A stretch of 5,150 nucleotides of DNA, from the NCBI GenBank assembly GCA_031270525.1, contig JAISXN010000048.1:1-5150 (forward strand), in the 5' to 3' direction. The notes under the pieces were generated by a model, which saw nothing but the letters and a program-made list of their open reading frames with translations, ran no database searches and had not been told where the DNA came from. Source of the stretch: Candidatus Symbiothrix sp. (GTDB lineage: Bacteria > Bacteroidota > Bacteroidia > Bacteroidales > Azobacteroidaceae). Positions 5,127 to 5,150 of the stretch are shown piece after piece. The position numbers and the translations under genes are program-made. How positions within the stretch are numbered: position 1 is the first letter of the stretch; the number at the start of each line of letters is the position of its first letter.

Positions 5127-5150
5127 GTTTCTTCTGATAAATAATTTTAT

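Noticed and set aside
1..5150. CRISPR arrays, toxin-antitoxin pairs, retron-like or other defence systems
   Set aside because: No repeat-spacer array, no paired small genes and no reverse transcriptase or nuclease genes are visible. Only the RhuM fragment hints at past accessory content.

Overview
The window looks like a low-to-moderate GC Bacteroidales (Bacteroidota) chromosome. The clues are promoters of the Bacteroidetes type (TAnnTTTG at -7, TTG at -33), the absence of clear Shine-Dalgarno sites, a demethylmenaquinone methyltransferase ending in the CTMYTGIK motif usual for the group, a secreted S41 peptidase with a long C-terminal part, and a 6-bladed beta-propeller protein of a family typical of Bacteroidales. 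No species is claimed.

Right-hand part (3835-5150): a divergent promoter region near 4845-4883 separates two transcription units. To the right, on +, lie two identical tRNA-Asn(GTT) genes with a good promoter and a Rho-independent terminator. To the left, on -, runs a tight operon: a PfkB/adenosine-kinase-like enzyme, a C-terminal processing (S41) peptidase 7 nt downstream, and the menaquinone methyltransferase ubiE/menG, whose only ATG lies 35 nt inside the peptidase gene. These are ordinary housekeeping genes, apparently intact.

Left-hand part (1-1442): this is a patchwork of broken pieces. The operon once continued into an ABC-transporter ATPase. Its ATG overlaps the ubiE stop, but only about 34 recognisable codons remain and homology stops just before the Walker A motif. 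Directly after it lies a remnant of a RhuM-family (virulence RhuM / KilA-N-like) protein that has lost its N-terminus, a large internal part and its C-terminus. The remnant's stop overlaps by 4 nt the start of a membrane-anchored 6-bladed beta-propeller protein. That gene in turn runs at its 3' end into what looks like the terminal-repeat end of an IS21-family element, which continues beyond the window edge.

I see no complete undescribed system. The informative content is the set of deletion and insertion scars that end the ubiE operon, plus the compact back-to-back promoters between the kinase and the tRNA genes.
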